Below, piece after piece: positions 35,995 to 44,345 of a stretch of DNA of 64,000 bases (its first letter is position 1; each line of letters begins with the position of its first letter). Origin of the DNA: JBFIHF01 sp964411125 (lineage in GTDB: Bacteria > Myxococcota_A > Bradymonadia > Bradymonadales > Bradymonadaceae). The stretch spans positions 62,001-126,000 of the forward strand of contig CAYPJU010000006.1 in the NCBI GenBank assembly GCA_964411125.1, in the 5' to 3' direction. The position numbers were made by a program, and so were the translations under genes. The notes under the pieces were generated by a model. The model was not told the DNA's origin, made no database searches, and saw only the letters and a program-made list of their open reading frames with translations.

Positions 35995-37182
35995 TCACTC
36001 TTCCCCGCCCTCTTCCGTCTCTTCGGTCGCAGCCGGCTCTTCGGGCGTTTTCTGTTCCTTCGGGGCCGATTGGCTGTTCAGGAACTGAATCATCGCGTTG
36101 TACTGCGTCTTCTTCTCTTCGTCGTCGGTCAGCGTCAGCAGCGTCTGGTAGTAGCCCACCGCCTTCTTCGGCTGCTTGAGGAAGCTCTCGTTGAGCTTCG
36201 CCAGACGCTCGTAACTCGACACGTGCTTCTTGTCGCAGTTGTCGACGTAGTACTGGTAACCCTCCGCGGATTTCTCGTGCTCGCCCTGGGCGTAGAGCGC
36301 AGCCGCGTGCCCCAGGCGCGCGACACAGTGGCTCGGCGCGATGCGAACGGCCTCGGCGAACTGCTCCGAGGCGCGCGCGTAGTCGAGATACTCGAGAAGG
36401 ATCGCGCCCAGATTCAGGCGACTCTCCAGATAATTCGGGTTGTGCTCGATCGCCGTCGCGAACTCGTCCACCGCGAGGGGGACGTTCTCTTCGGCCATGT
36501 GCACGAGGCCGAGATTGTTGTGCAGATCGGCGTTCTTCTCGTCGACCTTGATCGCACGCTTGTACACGTACTTCGCCAGCGAGAGGTTCCCTTCCTTCTG
36601 GTACACCTGCCCCAGAGTCGTCAGGGCCGCGACGTTCTCCGAGTCCTCACGGAGGATCTCCTGAAGGTACTTGCGCGCCGCGTCGTTGTCATTCTTGCGG
36701 AACGCCAGCACGGCGAGGTTGTTCTTCGCCGTCAGATTGTTCGGCTCGCGCGCCACCACCTCGGCAAACAGCGACTGGGCGGCGTCGAAGTTCTCAGCCT
36801 CCGCCTGGGCCCGCCCCAGCGCCACGGTGTACTCGAGGACGTCGGGGTCCTGCGTCTTCGCCTGCTGCAAGTGGTCCAGCGCCTTGGTCGTCTCGCCGAG
36901 GTTGAGCAGCAGCAGACCCAGGTTGTAGTGCGCCTCGGCGAAGCTCGGCTCCACCGAAACAGCCTTCTCGAGCGCCGCGATCGCTTTGGCGTTGTCCGGC
37001 TTCTCTTTGTTGAGCTCGTCGATCGCCAACTGGAACTGAGCGACCGCCTCCTGCTGCATTCCGAGCTCGGCCGCAGTGGCGCTCACCGCCTCCGCCTTCG
37101 CCTTCTCTTCCTTCTTCGCCTTGTTCGAGCAGGCCGAGACCATCAGAGATCCGGCGAGCAACATCGTCATCATTCGTTTCAT
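35995..37182 (-). CDS. TPR lipoprotein, GltE/AglT-like
   Basis: 395 residues. The lipoprotein signal ends MVSAC (cysteine 18). About eight TPR motifs (roughly 60-340) follow, e.g. AEAHYNLGLLLLNLGETTKA, VAALTTLGQVYQKEGNLSLA and LESRLNLGAILLEYLDYARA, and then a Glu/Pro-rich tail. Outer-membrane TPR lipoproteins of this size (AglT/GltE) belong to the M. xanthus gliding complex, and the neighbours support this call. It starts at ATG 37182, three bases after the stop of the large TPR gene, so it is in the same operon. The TPR family alone does not prove the assignment. Confidence 0.7.
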   Translation of the reverse strand: MKRMMTMLLAGSLMVSACSNKAKKEEKAKAEAVSATAAELGMQQEAVAQFQLAIDELNKEKPDNAKAIAALEKAVSVEPSFAEAHYNLGLLLLNLGETTKALDHLQQAKTQDPDVLEYTVALGRAQAEAENFDAAQSLFAEVVAREPNNLTAKNNLAVLAFRKNDNDAARKYLQEILREDSENVAALTTLGQVYQKEGNLSLAKYVYKRAIKVDEKNADLHNNLGLVHMAEENVPLAVDEFATAIEHNPNYLESRLNLGAILLEYLDYARASEQFAEAVRIAPSHCVARLGHAAALYAQGEHEKSAEGYQYYVDNCDKKHVSSYERLAKLNESFLKQPKKAVGYYQTLLTLTDDEEKKTQYNAMIQFLNSQSAPKEQKTPEEPAATEETEEGGEE

Positions 37183-37185
37183 CTC

Positions 37186-40100
37186 TTACCTCGCCGCCTG
37201 TCCGCCGTTTGGCTGCGCTGCCTCTTTGGAGGGCGCGGCCGGCTTCTCGTTCTTCTTGCGCGCTTTCACGCGCTCTCGAACCACGTCCAGGCTCAGCACC
37301 GGATCGGGCTGGCTGAAGTTCGTCCGCTCGTGCTCGACGTTCACGCCGTCCTGGCCGGTGATCGGGTACGCCTCGCTCTCCAGCTTGGAGATCGCGGTCG
37401 CCGACTTCGCCGACCACTCGTTGTACGCCTGATACTGCAGGGCCAACGCGAGCGCAGTCTGGAACGCTTTGAGCGCCTTCTCCTGAAGCGGGAAAGCCTG
37501 CTCGTCCATGTAACCGCGGTACTCGAACTCCTGGTCTTCGGTCAGCCCCTCCGGCATCGGAAGGTCGTACAGTTGGTCCGAGAACTCCTTGTACATCTGG
37601 CCGACCCGGTAGGCGCTCGCGGCGACCCAGCGTGGGCTCTCCATCGAGATCACCTCGGTGTACATCTTCTCAGCTTCCTGCTCGAGTTCACCCTTCTGCA
37701 ATAGCCGCTTCTTCAGCGTGTTGATCGGGAACTCGAGCTTGACGCCCTTGAACTTCTCGAAGACCCGCTCGGCCTGAAGGAAGCGCGCCTGCGCCGGGTA
37801 GTACTTCGTCTTCTTCTTGTCCTCTTCGCCCAGCTTGTTCCACTGGTCGACCACCTTCGTGAAGAGTACGTCGGAGTTCTTCTCCCAGTTCTTCTCCTTC
37901 ATCTGCGTGACGAGGAGCGCCTTCTCGAGGTTGATCTCGACCTGCTCGGCCGGCTTGACGTCCTTTCGAGCGAGAAACGCATCGAAGCGCTTCATCGCGT
38001 CCTTGTGGTCCTTCTTGTCCTTGGCCAGATAAGCCAGGTGCAGGTTGAGGTCACGAACGTTCTCGCGCTCGGGGTACAGCTCCATGTACGACTCGTAGGT
38101 CTTGATCGCCTTGTCGTACTCCTGCATCGCCTCGCGGATCACCGCAGCGTTGTAGACGGCATCCGCCGCCTTCTCGTGATCTTTGTACTCGACCTCTTCG
38201 CCCTTGGCGTTCGTGTACTTCTCCTCGGAGCCGAGACGCTCGAAGTACGTCGCCGCACGGTCGAAGTCCGCGCGCGACTCGAAGACGGCGCCCATCACGA
38301 AGATCGCCTCGGGTGCGTACTGGCTCTTCGGGTACTTCGTGACGACGCGTTCGTAGAGGTCGACCGCCTTGTTGATCTCGTCGGCTGCCTCACGGGCCGC
38401 CGCGGCGTTGAAGACCGCACCCGGAGCGTAGTCCGACTCGGGGAACTCGTCGGCGAGCGAGATCCACCGCTCCACCGCCGCGTCCGTGTTCTTCTCTTCC
38501 TTCAGGTCGATCGCCGACTCGTTGATCGCGTAGACGATCGCGGCTTCGAGCTTCGGTTTCGGCGTGACGTCGAAGATCTTGTTCTCGAGGAGGTGCCGAC
38601 CCCATTTCTCGACCTCCGACCAGCGCTGCAGTCGGTAGTTCGATTCGAGCAGAGAGTTACCCGCGAACGACGCGTAGCGATGCTTCGGGGCGTTCTCGAT
38701 GATCGACTCGTAGCGAGGGACCGCTTTGTCGTACTGGCCGTGGGACTTGTAGACCTCGGCGGCGACGAAGTCGACCGTCGGGGTGACCTGCTCTTTCGGA
38801 TACATTTCCGAATACTGGTCGGACGCCTTCACGAACCCCTCCTCGTATTTGAGGAGCTCGGTCCGCGGGATCGGCTTGGTCTCGATCGACTCGGGCTGCT
38901 GATTGGTCGCCTGTTTGGCGCGCTGCGACTCGTCGTACTTCGCCATCTCGACCAGGATCGAGTCCTGGTGATGCTTCTTCACGAGCTCGTTGTACGCGTT
39001 GACGACCGCGTACGCGGAGTCTTTGACGATCGCGTCGACGTCTTCCTTCTTCGCCTCTTTGGGGACCTTCCCCGCTTTGTAGAGGTCGACGACCTTCTGG
39101 TACTGCGTCGCGGCCTTCTCGTACTCGTTGAGGTCGAGCAGCAGGATCTCGCCGAGGAAGAAGTTCATGTCGAACGCGGCCACCGTGTTCGGGAACCGCT
39201 TGATGTACTCCTCGTAGTAGTGAGCCGCCTTGCGGTAGTCGTCCTTGTTGTCCTGCTTCTGCGCACGTCGGTGGTAGAAGTTGGAGAGGAACGCCAGCGA
39301 GGCGTCGGTCAACAACATCGCGTTGTTGATCGCCCGCTCGTCGCCCTTGTTCTTGGTGTACCAGGTGCCGCCCTCGTCGAAGTAGGCCACGAAGCGAGTC
39401 ATCGACTTCTCGAGCTCGTCGAACTTCGACTCTTCCCGCTTTCGAGCGACGATGATCGATTCGGCCCACTGCGGGACCTTCGGATCGTTCGGCTTCTCGG
39501 TGATGAACCACTGGAAGATGTCGACGGCGAGGTCGTCCTTACCCTGCGCTTCGTAGAGCCCGGCGAGCTGACCGATCTTCTTGTACATGAACTCGGCGTC
39601 GCGCTTCTTCTTCAGATACTCGCGCGCCTCGATCCAGCCTCCGTCGATCTCGGCGTACGCGACGATCAGGTCGTTGATCGCCTGATTCTGGAAGCCGAGT
39701 TTCTCTTCGGAACGCTCCACGACCGCTTTGAAGGTCTTGACCGATTTTCGGTACTCCTGCTGGTTGTAGTAGACCCAGCCGAGCTTGTAGAGCGAGTAGT
39801 CCCACAGCGGGTAGCTCTTGTACTTGAGCACCTTCGCGTAGTTGTCCTTCGCGGCCCCGAGCAGCTCCTTCTTGAAGAAGTACTCGCCGAGGGCGAGGTG
39901 GGTGTCGGGGATGTACTTGGAGTTCGGGTAGTTCGCGACGAGCTTCTGCAGATACGTCACCGCCGCGGCGCCCTCGCCTGCTTCGATCAGTCCCTTGCCG
40001 AGCCGATAGAAGACCTCGTCGAGGCGCTCGTAGCCCGGGTGCTGGCCCGCGATGTCCTTGTAGAGTTCCTGTGCTTCGCCGTAGTCGGCGACGGGCTCCT

Positions 40101-40590
40101 GGCAGGAACCTTCGTCGACCGTCCCCTTCATCGAGGCGTCGAGGCACTGGTTGAACTTGGCGCGCTCCCGCAGGTACTCCCAGTTACGAAGCTCCCACAG
40201 CAGCTCCGCCTTCTGGAACATCAGGTCGGGCATCTGGTCGCTGCCGGGGTCGTCGGCGATCAGCTTGTCGAGCTTCGCGATGATCTCGCGGTTCTTCGAC
40301 TCGAGCTGACGCTTGAGCCGATCGATCTCCTCGGGGCTGCGCTCCTCCGCCTCGACGTCCGCAGCCGTGACGGACGGACCGTCGGGCTGTGCCGCGTCGG
40401 CGCTCCCTTTCTTCTTGTCCAAGCGCTTCGAGCGCTCTTCGGAGCGCTCGAGGGCTTCTTCCTGTGCTTTCTTATCGACACTCTTCTTGACCTTCACCTT
40501 CGACACGTCCTGCGCGAAGGCTGGCTGGACGGATCCAGCCGAGATCAAGAGGGAGGCCGCGAGAATCGCGACGTTGATGCGTTTCTTCAT
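37186..40590 (-). CDS. Large secreted TPR-repeat protein, candidate GltD/AgnA-like
   Basis: 1,134 residues starting MKKRINVAILAASLLISAG with a signal peptide cleaved near AFA (about 25-27). A Lys/Glu-rich N-terminal region is followed by an almost continuous series of helical TPR/tetratricopeptide-like repeats, with landmarks such as ELYKDIAGQHPGYERLDEVF, LGEYFFKKELLGAAKDNYAK and VYNAAVIREAMQEYDKAIKT. The tail is basic and proline-containing. ATG 40590 overlaps the stop of the preceding TPR gene by four bases. In M. xanthus a large TPR protein lies beside the TPR lipoprotein of the gliding complex; I propose the same relationship here from order, size and fold, not from sequence comparison. 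Confidence 0.72.
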   Translation of the reverse strand: MKKRINVAILAASLLISAGSVQPAFAQDVSKVKVKKSVDKKAQEEALERSEERSKRLDKKKGSADAAQPDGPSVTAADVEAEERSPEEIDRLKRQLESKNREIIAKLDKLIADDPGSDQMPDLMFQKAELLWELRNWEYLRERAKFNQCLDASMKGTVDEGSCQEPVADYGEAQELYKDIAGQHPGYERLDEVFYRLGKGLIEAGEGAAAVTYLQKLVANYPNSKYIPDTHLALGEYFFKKELLGAAKDNYAKVLKYKSYPLWDYSLYKLGWVYYNQQEYRKSVKTFKAVVERSEEKLGFQNQAINDLIVAYAEIDGGWIEAREYLKKKRDAEFMYKKIGQLAGLYEAQGKDDLAVDIFQWFITEKPNDPKVPQWAESIIVARKREESKFDELEKSMTRFVAYFDEGGTWYTKNKGDERAINNAMLLTDASLAFLSNFYHRRAQKQDNKDDYRKAAHYYEEYIKRFPNTVAAFDMNFFLGEILLLDLNEYEKAATQYQKVVDLYKAGKVPKEAKKEDVDAIVKDSAYAVVNAYNELVKKHHQDSILVEMAKYDESQRAKQATNQQPESIETKPIPRTELLKYEEGFVKASDQYSEMYPKEQVTPTVDFVAAEVYKSHGQYDKAVPRYESIIENAPKHRYASFAGNSLLESNYRLQRWSEVEKWGRHLLENKIFDVTPKPKLEAAIVYAINESAIDLKEEKNTDAAVERWISLADEFPESDYAPGAVFNAAAAREAADEINKAVDLYERVVTKYPKSQYAPEAIFVMGAVFESRADFDRAATYFERLGSEEKYTNAKGEEVEYKDHEKAADAVYNAAVIREAMQEYDKAIKTYESYMELYPERENVRDLNLHLAYLAKDKKDHKDAMKRFDAFLARKDVKPAEQVEINLEKALLVTQMKEKNWEKNSDVLFTKVVDQWNKLGEEDKKKTKYYPAQARFLQAERVFEKFKGVKLEFPINTLKKRLLQKGELEQEAEKMYTEVISMESPRWVAASAYRVGQMYKEFSDQLYDLPMPEGLTEDQEFEYRGYMDEQAFPLQEKALKAFQTALALALQYQAYNEWSAKSATAISKLESEAYPITGQDGVNVEHERTNFSQPDPVLSLDVVRERVKARKKNEKPAAPSKEAAQPNGGQAAR

Positions 40591-42527
40591 TGTTCGACAC
40601 ACTCCGTGCGGAGGCTGCTGCGGTAGTTGGGCACTTCGTCGACCCAGTACTCACCCTCGAATTCCCAGCGCTGCCAGTCGTCCGCGACGAGGACGAACGT
40701 CGTCCCCGCATCGGCCGAAGGCGGCTCCCAGTTCGGGTTCCGCAACCGTTGTTCCAGCTGCTGTTTCTCTTCACTGTCGATGTCGATCGACAGACGCGTG
40801 GATTTCAATTCCCAGTCTTGAAGCTCTTTGTCGATCGACTTGAGCTTCTGGTTCACGAGAATCCCACCCTCGACGACTTTGGTGCTGAGCTGATCGTTCA
40901 CCCGATCCAGGACCGACTGGCCGAATTCGCCCAGCGCACCGATGTTCTGCTGAAGAGCGTCGCGCTCCGCGCGAAGGTTCTTCACCACGTTGTAGATGTT
41001 GTAGAATTCCAGATCGTCGAGGACGGCGTTGCCGAACAGCGCCGGGAGCCCCTGATCGGTCTCCTTGTCGCCGCGGAAAGCCGTCATCGCGTTCCAGTAG
41101 TCCGCCGGCTCCTTCGTCTCCTCGAGGAACTTCTGCAGGCGCGGGCGCTTGTCGAGGTAGCGTTCCTGGAACTCCGCCATCGCGACCTGTGCCTTGTCGA
41201 ACTTGCAAAGGTTCACGTAGACGGTCGCTTCCAGGACGTAGAGGTCGGGGAAGTACCACTTTTGGAAGTACGGGCTGTGCAGCGTATGGAAGATCCCCAG
41301 CGCGCGCTGGTGGTCGTTCTTCACGAAGTACGTCCACGCCTGCTCGAACGTCGCCTCGGCGTTACGGCCCGAGTCGCGCGGGATCTTCTGGTAGTAGTAG
41401 AGCGCCACGTCGTAGAGCCCGACCTCGTACCAGGTACGCGCGAGCGCCAGATACCCCAGCTGCAAGATCTCCGCGTTACCGCCCGGCTCCGCCTCGCCCG
41501 CGATGATCGCGTTCTGGAAGTTCTTGAGCGCGCCCGCCGTGTCGTTGACCTCCGGATCGAGCCGCGCGACGCCCATCACGTAGAGCGCTTCGGGGTAGTC
41601 CGCCGCCCCCTTCGAGACTTGCTGCAGGTACTGAATGGCGAGGTCCGACTTCTTGTAGTCGAAGAAGAACTTGCCCATGTAGTAGTTGAAACGGTCCTGG
41701 AACTCCTTGTTCAGGTCCGTCACCACCACCTTGGTGAGCTCTTCGAGCACCGGGGGACGGTAGCCGATCTCACGCGTCAGGACTTCGAGCATCTCGAAGG
41801 CCTCTTTGAAGTGCGGTCGGTCGGCGCCGGCGAGGAGCACCTCGAGCAGCGGCGTCGACGCACCGGAGAGAATGCCCTCCTGGTAGAGCGCCTTGGCGAG
41901 GCCGAACTTCGCCTCGTACCAGTCTTCGCTCCCTTCCTGCGGCTGCAACTCGATGAACTCCAGGTACTTGCGGGCCGCCTCCATGTTGTTCCCGCCGTCG
42001 ACGAGCTGGGCATACTCGGGAAGCTTTCGCGACAGGCCCTTGAGCTTGCCGGAGCGGAACTCTTCCTGCTTCTGCTGCTGGTTGAGTTCCTTGGCCTTTT
42101 CGATGATCTCCTGCTCGCGAGCCTTCTCTGCGGCCTCGCGCTCTTTCTTCTCCTCCTCGGTTTCACCCGAAGCAGGCGCCGGAGCGGGCTCCGGTGTTCC
42201 GTCGGAAGGAGGTGCAGGGGCACCGCCCGTCGTCCCTTTGGGCGCGGCAGCGGCCCCTTTGACGTGGCCGGTCGACTTGAGGTGAGCGATGACGTCGTCG
42301 CTCACGCCCTGAAGTCGAAGCTCGCCGAGCTCTTCTTTCGACAGCATCAGTTCGCCTTCCTTCGAGCTGTCGATGGCGGCGATGATCGCGTTGTCGTCGA
42401 GACCGAGCTTCGCCATCTGGACGAGCTGGTCCTTGTCGATGGCGAACGCTTCGAGCGCGGGCACACAGACGAACGACGCGACCATGAGGCCGGTCATCAT
42501 CCGCTTTCCAAATTGTCGAAATGCCAT
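40587..42527 (-). CDS. Secreted helical-repeat protein, candidate GltC-like
   Basis: 646 residues with an N-terminal signal (about 1-30; MMTGLMVASFVCVPALEAFA). An N-terminal helical module (DKDQLVQMAKLGLDDNAIIAAIDSSKEG) is followed by an Ala/Pro/Glu linker (about 90-140), then a long TPR-like alpha solenoid (about 160-560) and a charged C-terminal domain (FVLVADDWQRWEFEGEY). Soluble periplasmic TPR protein GltC lies directly after the two outer-membrane barrels GltB and GltA in M. xanthus, and the same order (barrel, barrel, TPR) occurs here. Start ATG 42527 follows GGAAGGAAATT and a strong promoter; an upstream in-frame ATG at 42611 has no RBS and would precede that promoter. Confidence 0.72.
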   Translation of the reverse strand: MAFRQFGKRMMTGLMVASFVCVPALEAFAIDKDQLVQMAKLGLDDNAIIAAIDSSKEGELMLSKEELGELRLQGVSDDVIAHLKSTGHVKGAAAAPKGTTGGAPAPPSDGTPEPAPAPASGETEEEKKEREAAEKAREQEIIEKAKELNQQQKQEEFRSGKLKGLSRKLPEYAQLVDGGNNMEAARKYLEFIELQPQEGSEDWYEAKFGLAKALYQEGILSGASTPLLEVLLAGADRPHFKEAFEMLEVLTREIGYRPPVLEELTKVVVTDLNKEFQDRFNYYMGKFFFDYKKSDLAIQYLQQVSKGAADYPEALYVMGVARLDPEVNDTAGALKNFQNAIIAGEAEPGGNAEILQLGYLALARTWYEVGLYDVALYYYQKIPRDSGRNAEATFEQAWTYFVKNDHQRALGIFHTLHSPYFQKWYFPDLYVLEATVYVNLCKFDKAQVAMAEFQERYLDKRPRLQKFLEETKEPADYWNAMTAFRGDKETDQGLPALFGNAVLDDLEFYNIYNVVKNLRAERDALQQNIGALGEFGQSVLDRVNDQLSTKVVEGGILVNQKLKSIDKELQDWELKSTRLSIDIDSEEKQQLEQRLRNPNWEPPSADAGTTFVLVADDWQRWEFEGEYWVDEVPNYRSSLRTECVEQ

Positions 42528-42558
42528 TTTCAAATTTCCTTCCGCGTAACGACCGAGC

Positions 42559-42586
42559 ATTCTAGCAAGTCGCCATCCCGTGTAAA
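42559..42586 (-). promoter_or_regulatory. Strong sigma-70 promoter before the GltC-like gene
   Basis: TTTACA (42586-42581), a 16-base spacer and TAGAAT (42564-42559) match consensus at five of six bases each, with a TGC just before the -10 (extended -10). Transcription would start about 25 bases before the ATG at 42527. This gives the TPR part of the locus its own promoter. Confidence 0.6.
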
Positions 42587-42615
42587 ATCGGGCCCTCGGC
42601 GTCGCTTCCATGTTG

Positions 42616-42637
42616 GAAAGAACTCCCGTGTCGGGAG
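42616..42637 (-). terminator. Possible partial terminator after the second barrel gene
   Basis: A small hairpin CTCCCG-3-CGGGAG (42623-42637) starts immediately after the barrel gene stop and is followed on the minus strand by TTCTTTCC. The stem is short and the T run is interrupted, so read-through is likely. Confidence 0.33.
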
Positions 42638-42638
42638 C

Positions 42639-43439
42639 TCAGAACAAAAACGTGACGCCCAGCAAAAATTCCGAGGGGACCTGTAGCCGCTTGAAATAGC
42701 TGGGATCGTCTGCTGCCGCCGTGTCGTCACCGATCTCGTAACCCTCGCGCGCCGAGGGCGTGTCCGCTCCCCGGTACACGTAACCCCGCCCGTCCAGGCG
42801 CAGCACCACGTGGTTGCTCAGGTAGAAATGGACACCGCCGCCGAACACAAGTTCCGGCTCGATCACCGTCGAGGCCGCCGTGCGTTCGTAATCGGGACGC
42901 AGCACACTCACCGCGCCGCCGCCCAGCGACAGATTCATGTCGAAATGCGACAGCTTGTTCTTGGTGAAAGCCCACTTCCCGTACAGCGGGCTCCAGACCA
43001 GCAACGCGTTCGCCCGCCAGAGGAACCGATCTTCGAGATCGGTGTCAGCGTCGAACCCACCCTCGAGCTGGGCTGCGAAGAAGTCGTGAATCTCGGTCGG
43101 GTTGGTGAGCGGTCCGGGGCTCGAAGCGCTGCCCATCCACTGCCCGCCGAGCTCCAGCCCGACGTGGTCCGTGAAGAAGTAGGTCAGTCGCCCCCCCACG
43201 GGGATGTACCACCAGAACGGCTCGCTCGAGAAAAGTCCGCCGTACAGACCGATGCCGAACCGTCCGTCACGCTTGTAGAGCTTGTTCTGCAGCGTCGGGA
43301 GGTCTCGATCCGTGGTCCAGTAGTTGTCGAGTTGATCGGCGAGCGGATCATTCTTGTCCTGCGCGGCCGCCGGGCTGCTCGTCGCGAGCAGCCCCACCGC
43401 CACCATCGCCATCCAGAAGATTTTCGAACGTTGGTGCAT
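42639..43439 (-). CDS. Outer-membrane beta-barrel protein, candidate GltA-like
   Basis: 266 residues. Signal peptide (about 1-26; SSPAAAQ). The mature protein shows an N-terminal Asp-rich segment, then alternating hydrophobic strands ended by aromatic residues and loops (FGIGLYGGLFSSEPFWWYIP, GGRLTYFFTDHVGLELGG, FGGGVHFYLSNHVVLRLDG) and a terminal phenylalanine (VTFLF), the usual mark of an outer-membrane barrel. It belongs to the myxobacterial outer-membrane barrel family that includes GltA and GltB. It is separated by 11 bases from a second, homologous barrel upstream. Tandem barrels followed by a TPR gene match the M. xanthus gltB-gltA-gltC arrangement. Confidence 0.8.
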   Translation of the reverse strand: MHQRSKIFWMAMVAVGLLATSSPAAAQDKNDPLADQLDNYWTTDRDLPTLQNKLYKRDGRFGIGLYGGLFSSEPFWWYIPVGGRLTYFFTDHVGLELGGQWMGSASSPGPLTNPTEIHDFFAAQLEGGFDADTDLEDRFLWRANALLVWSPLYGKWAFTKNKLSHFDMNLSLGGGAVSVLRPDYERTAASTVIEPELVFGGGVHFYLSNHVVLRLDGRGYVYRGADTPSAREGYEIGDDTAAADDPSYFKRLQVPSEFLLGVTFLF

Positions 43440-43450
43440 TGGTCGCGATC

Positions 43451-44329
43451 CTAGAAGAAGTAGCCAAGGCCTACGGAAACTTCGGAGGGGTTGGCGACAC
43501 CACCGATGCCGGCCACTTTCTCGAAGATGAACTGACGGAAGTCTGCTCGCAGCGTGAACGAGTCCCCGAGGAAGAACGCCATCCCGGCCCCGAGGGCGCC
43601 CTCGGGCTTGATCTCTCGCTCGGCGGGGGCGTTGAACTGCGTCTGCGTCTCTTTGACCACGACCCCCGCTCCCGCGAACAGGAAGATGTCGAAGTAGTTC
43701 AGCGCGTTGTCGTAGAACGACGTCTTCCCGTAGAAGGGGCTCCAGACGATCCCGAAGTTCGAGTGCGACACCTGGGTGTCACCGATCAGCACGCGCTGCG
43801 CCGAGACCCCCCCCGACTCCGTGATCAGGGGCTCGAGGTTCGTCCTCGCCTTGAACGCGTAAGAGCCCGCGAGCTCCAACCCGATGTTCTCGAGGATGAA
43901 GTAGTTGAGCCGGACCCCGACGGGGAAATACTGCTCGAAGATGTTGTTCGGGATCAGGCCACCGTAGACCGTGATCCCGAACCGTCGCTCCTTCAGAAAC
44001 GCTCGGGGCTGGTAAGCGTAGATGTCACGCATCTTCGACCAATAGAGCGGGTCGTCGGGGTCGAGCGCCTCTTCGACGGGCTGTTCGGAAGCAGCCTTGG
44101 CGTCGGCTGCAGCTTGCTGCGCATCGGCCGCGACTTCGGATGCGGGCGCATCGGCTTCAGGCGGAGCATCTTCCACCGCATCGGCGATCGCGTCGTCGAC
44201 GGCGTCCTCACCCGTGTCGGCGGCCTGCTCGGCAGCCTCACCCGCCTCGTCGGCCGGCTCCTGTGCCCACGCCGTGCCCGCGAAAGTGGCGGCGGCAGCG
44301 ACGATCCATACGGAAACTACTCTCTTCAT
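43451..44329 (-). CDS. Outer-membrane beta-barrel protein, candidate GltB-like
   Basis: 292 residues. Signal peptide (about 1-22), an Ala/Glu/Asp-rich disordered segment (about 25-90), then a barrel region (about 105-292) resembling the neighbouring barrel: KERRFGITVYGGLIPNNIFEQYFP, VGVRLNYFILENIGLELAG, FNAPAEREIKPEGALGAG, ending VSVGLGYFF with a terminal phenylalanine. The shared strand pattern with the gene at 42639 (GLYGGLF / VYGGLI; NYFILENIGLELAG / TYFFTDHVGLELGG) shows an old duplication. It lies 16 bases after the CglB-like gene and is clearly in its operon. The acidic linker may keep the barrel at a distance from other envelope parts. Confidence 0.8.
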   Translation of the reverse strand: MKRVVSVWIVAAAATFAGTAWAQEPADEAGEAAEQAADTGEDAVDDAIADAVEDAPPEADAPASEVAADAQQAAADAKAASEQPVEEALDPDDPLYWSKMRDIYAYQPRAFLKERRFGITVYGGLIPNNIFEQYFPVGVRLNYFILENIGLELAGSYAFKARTNLEPLITESGGVSAQRVLIGDTQVSHSNFGIVWSPFYGKTSFYDNALNYFDIFLFAGAGVVVKETQTQFNAPAEREIKPEGALGAGMAFFLGDSFTLRADFRQFIFEKVAGIGGVANPSEVSVGLGYFF

Positions 44330-44345
44330 CGTCGTCTCCTCCGCC

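Noticed and set aside
38005..40626. Plus-strand open frame of 873 residues opposite the large TPR gene
   Set aside because: Leu/Val/Arg/Asp-rich antisense shadow of the TPR repeats, with no ribosome binding site or domain.
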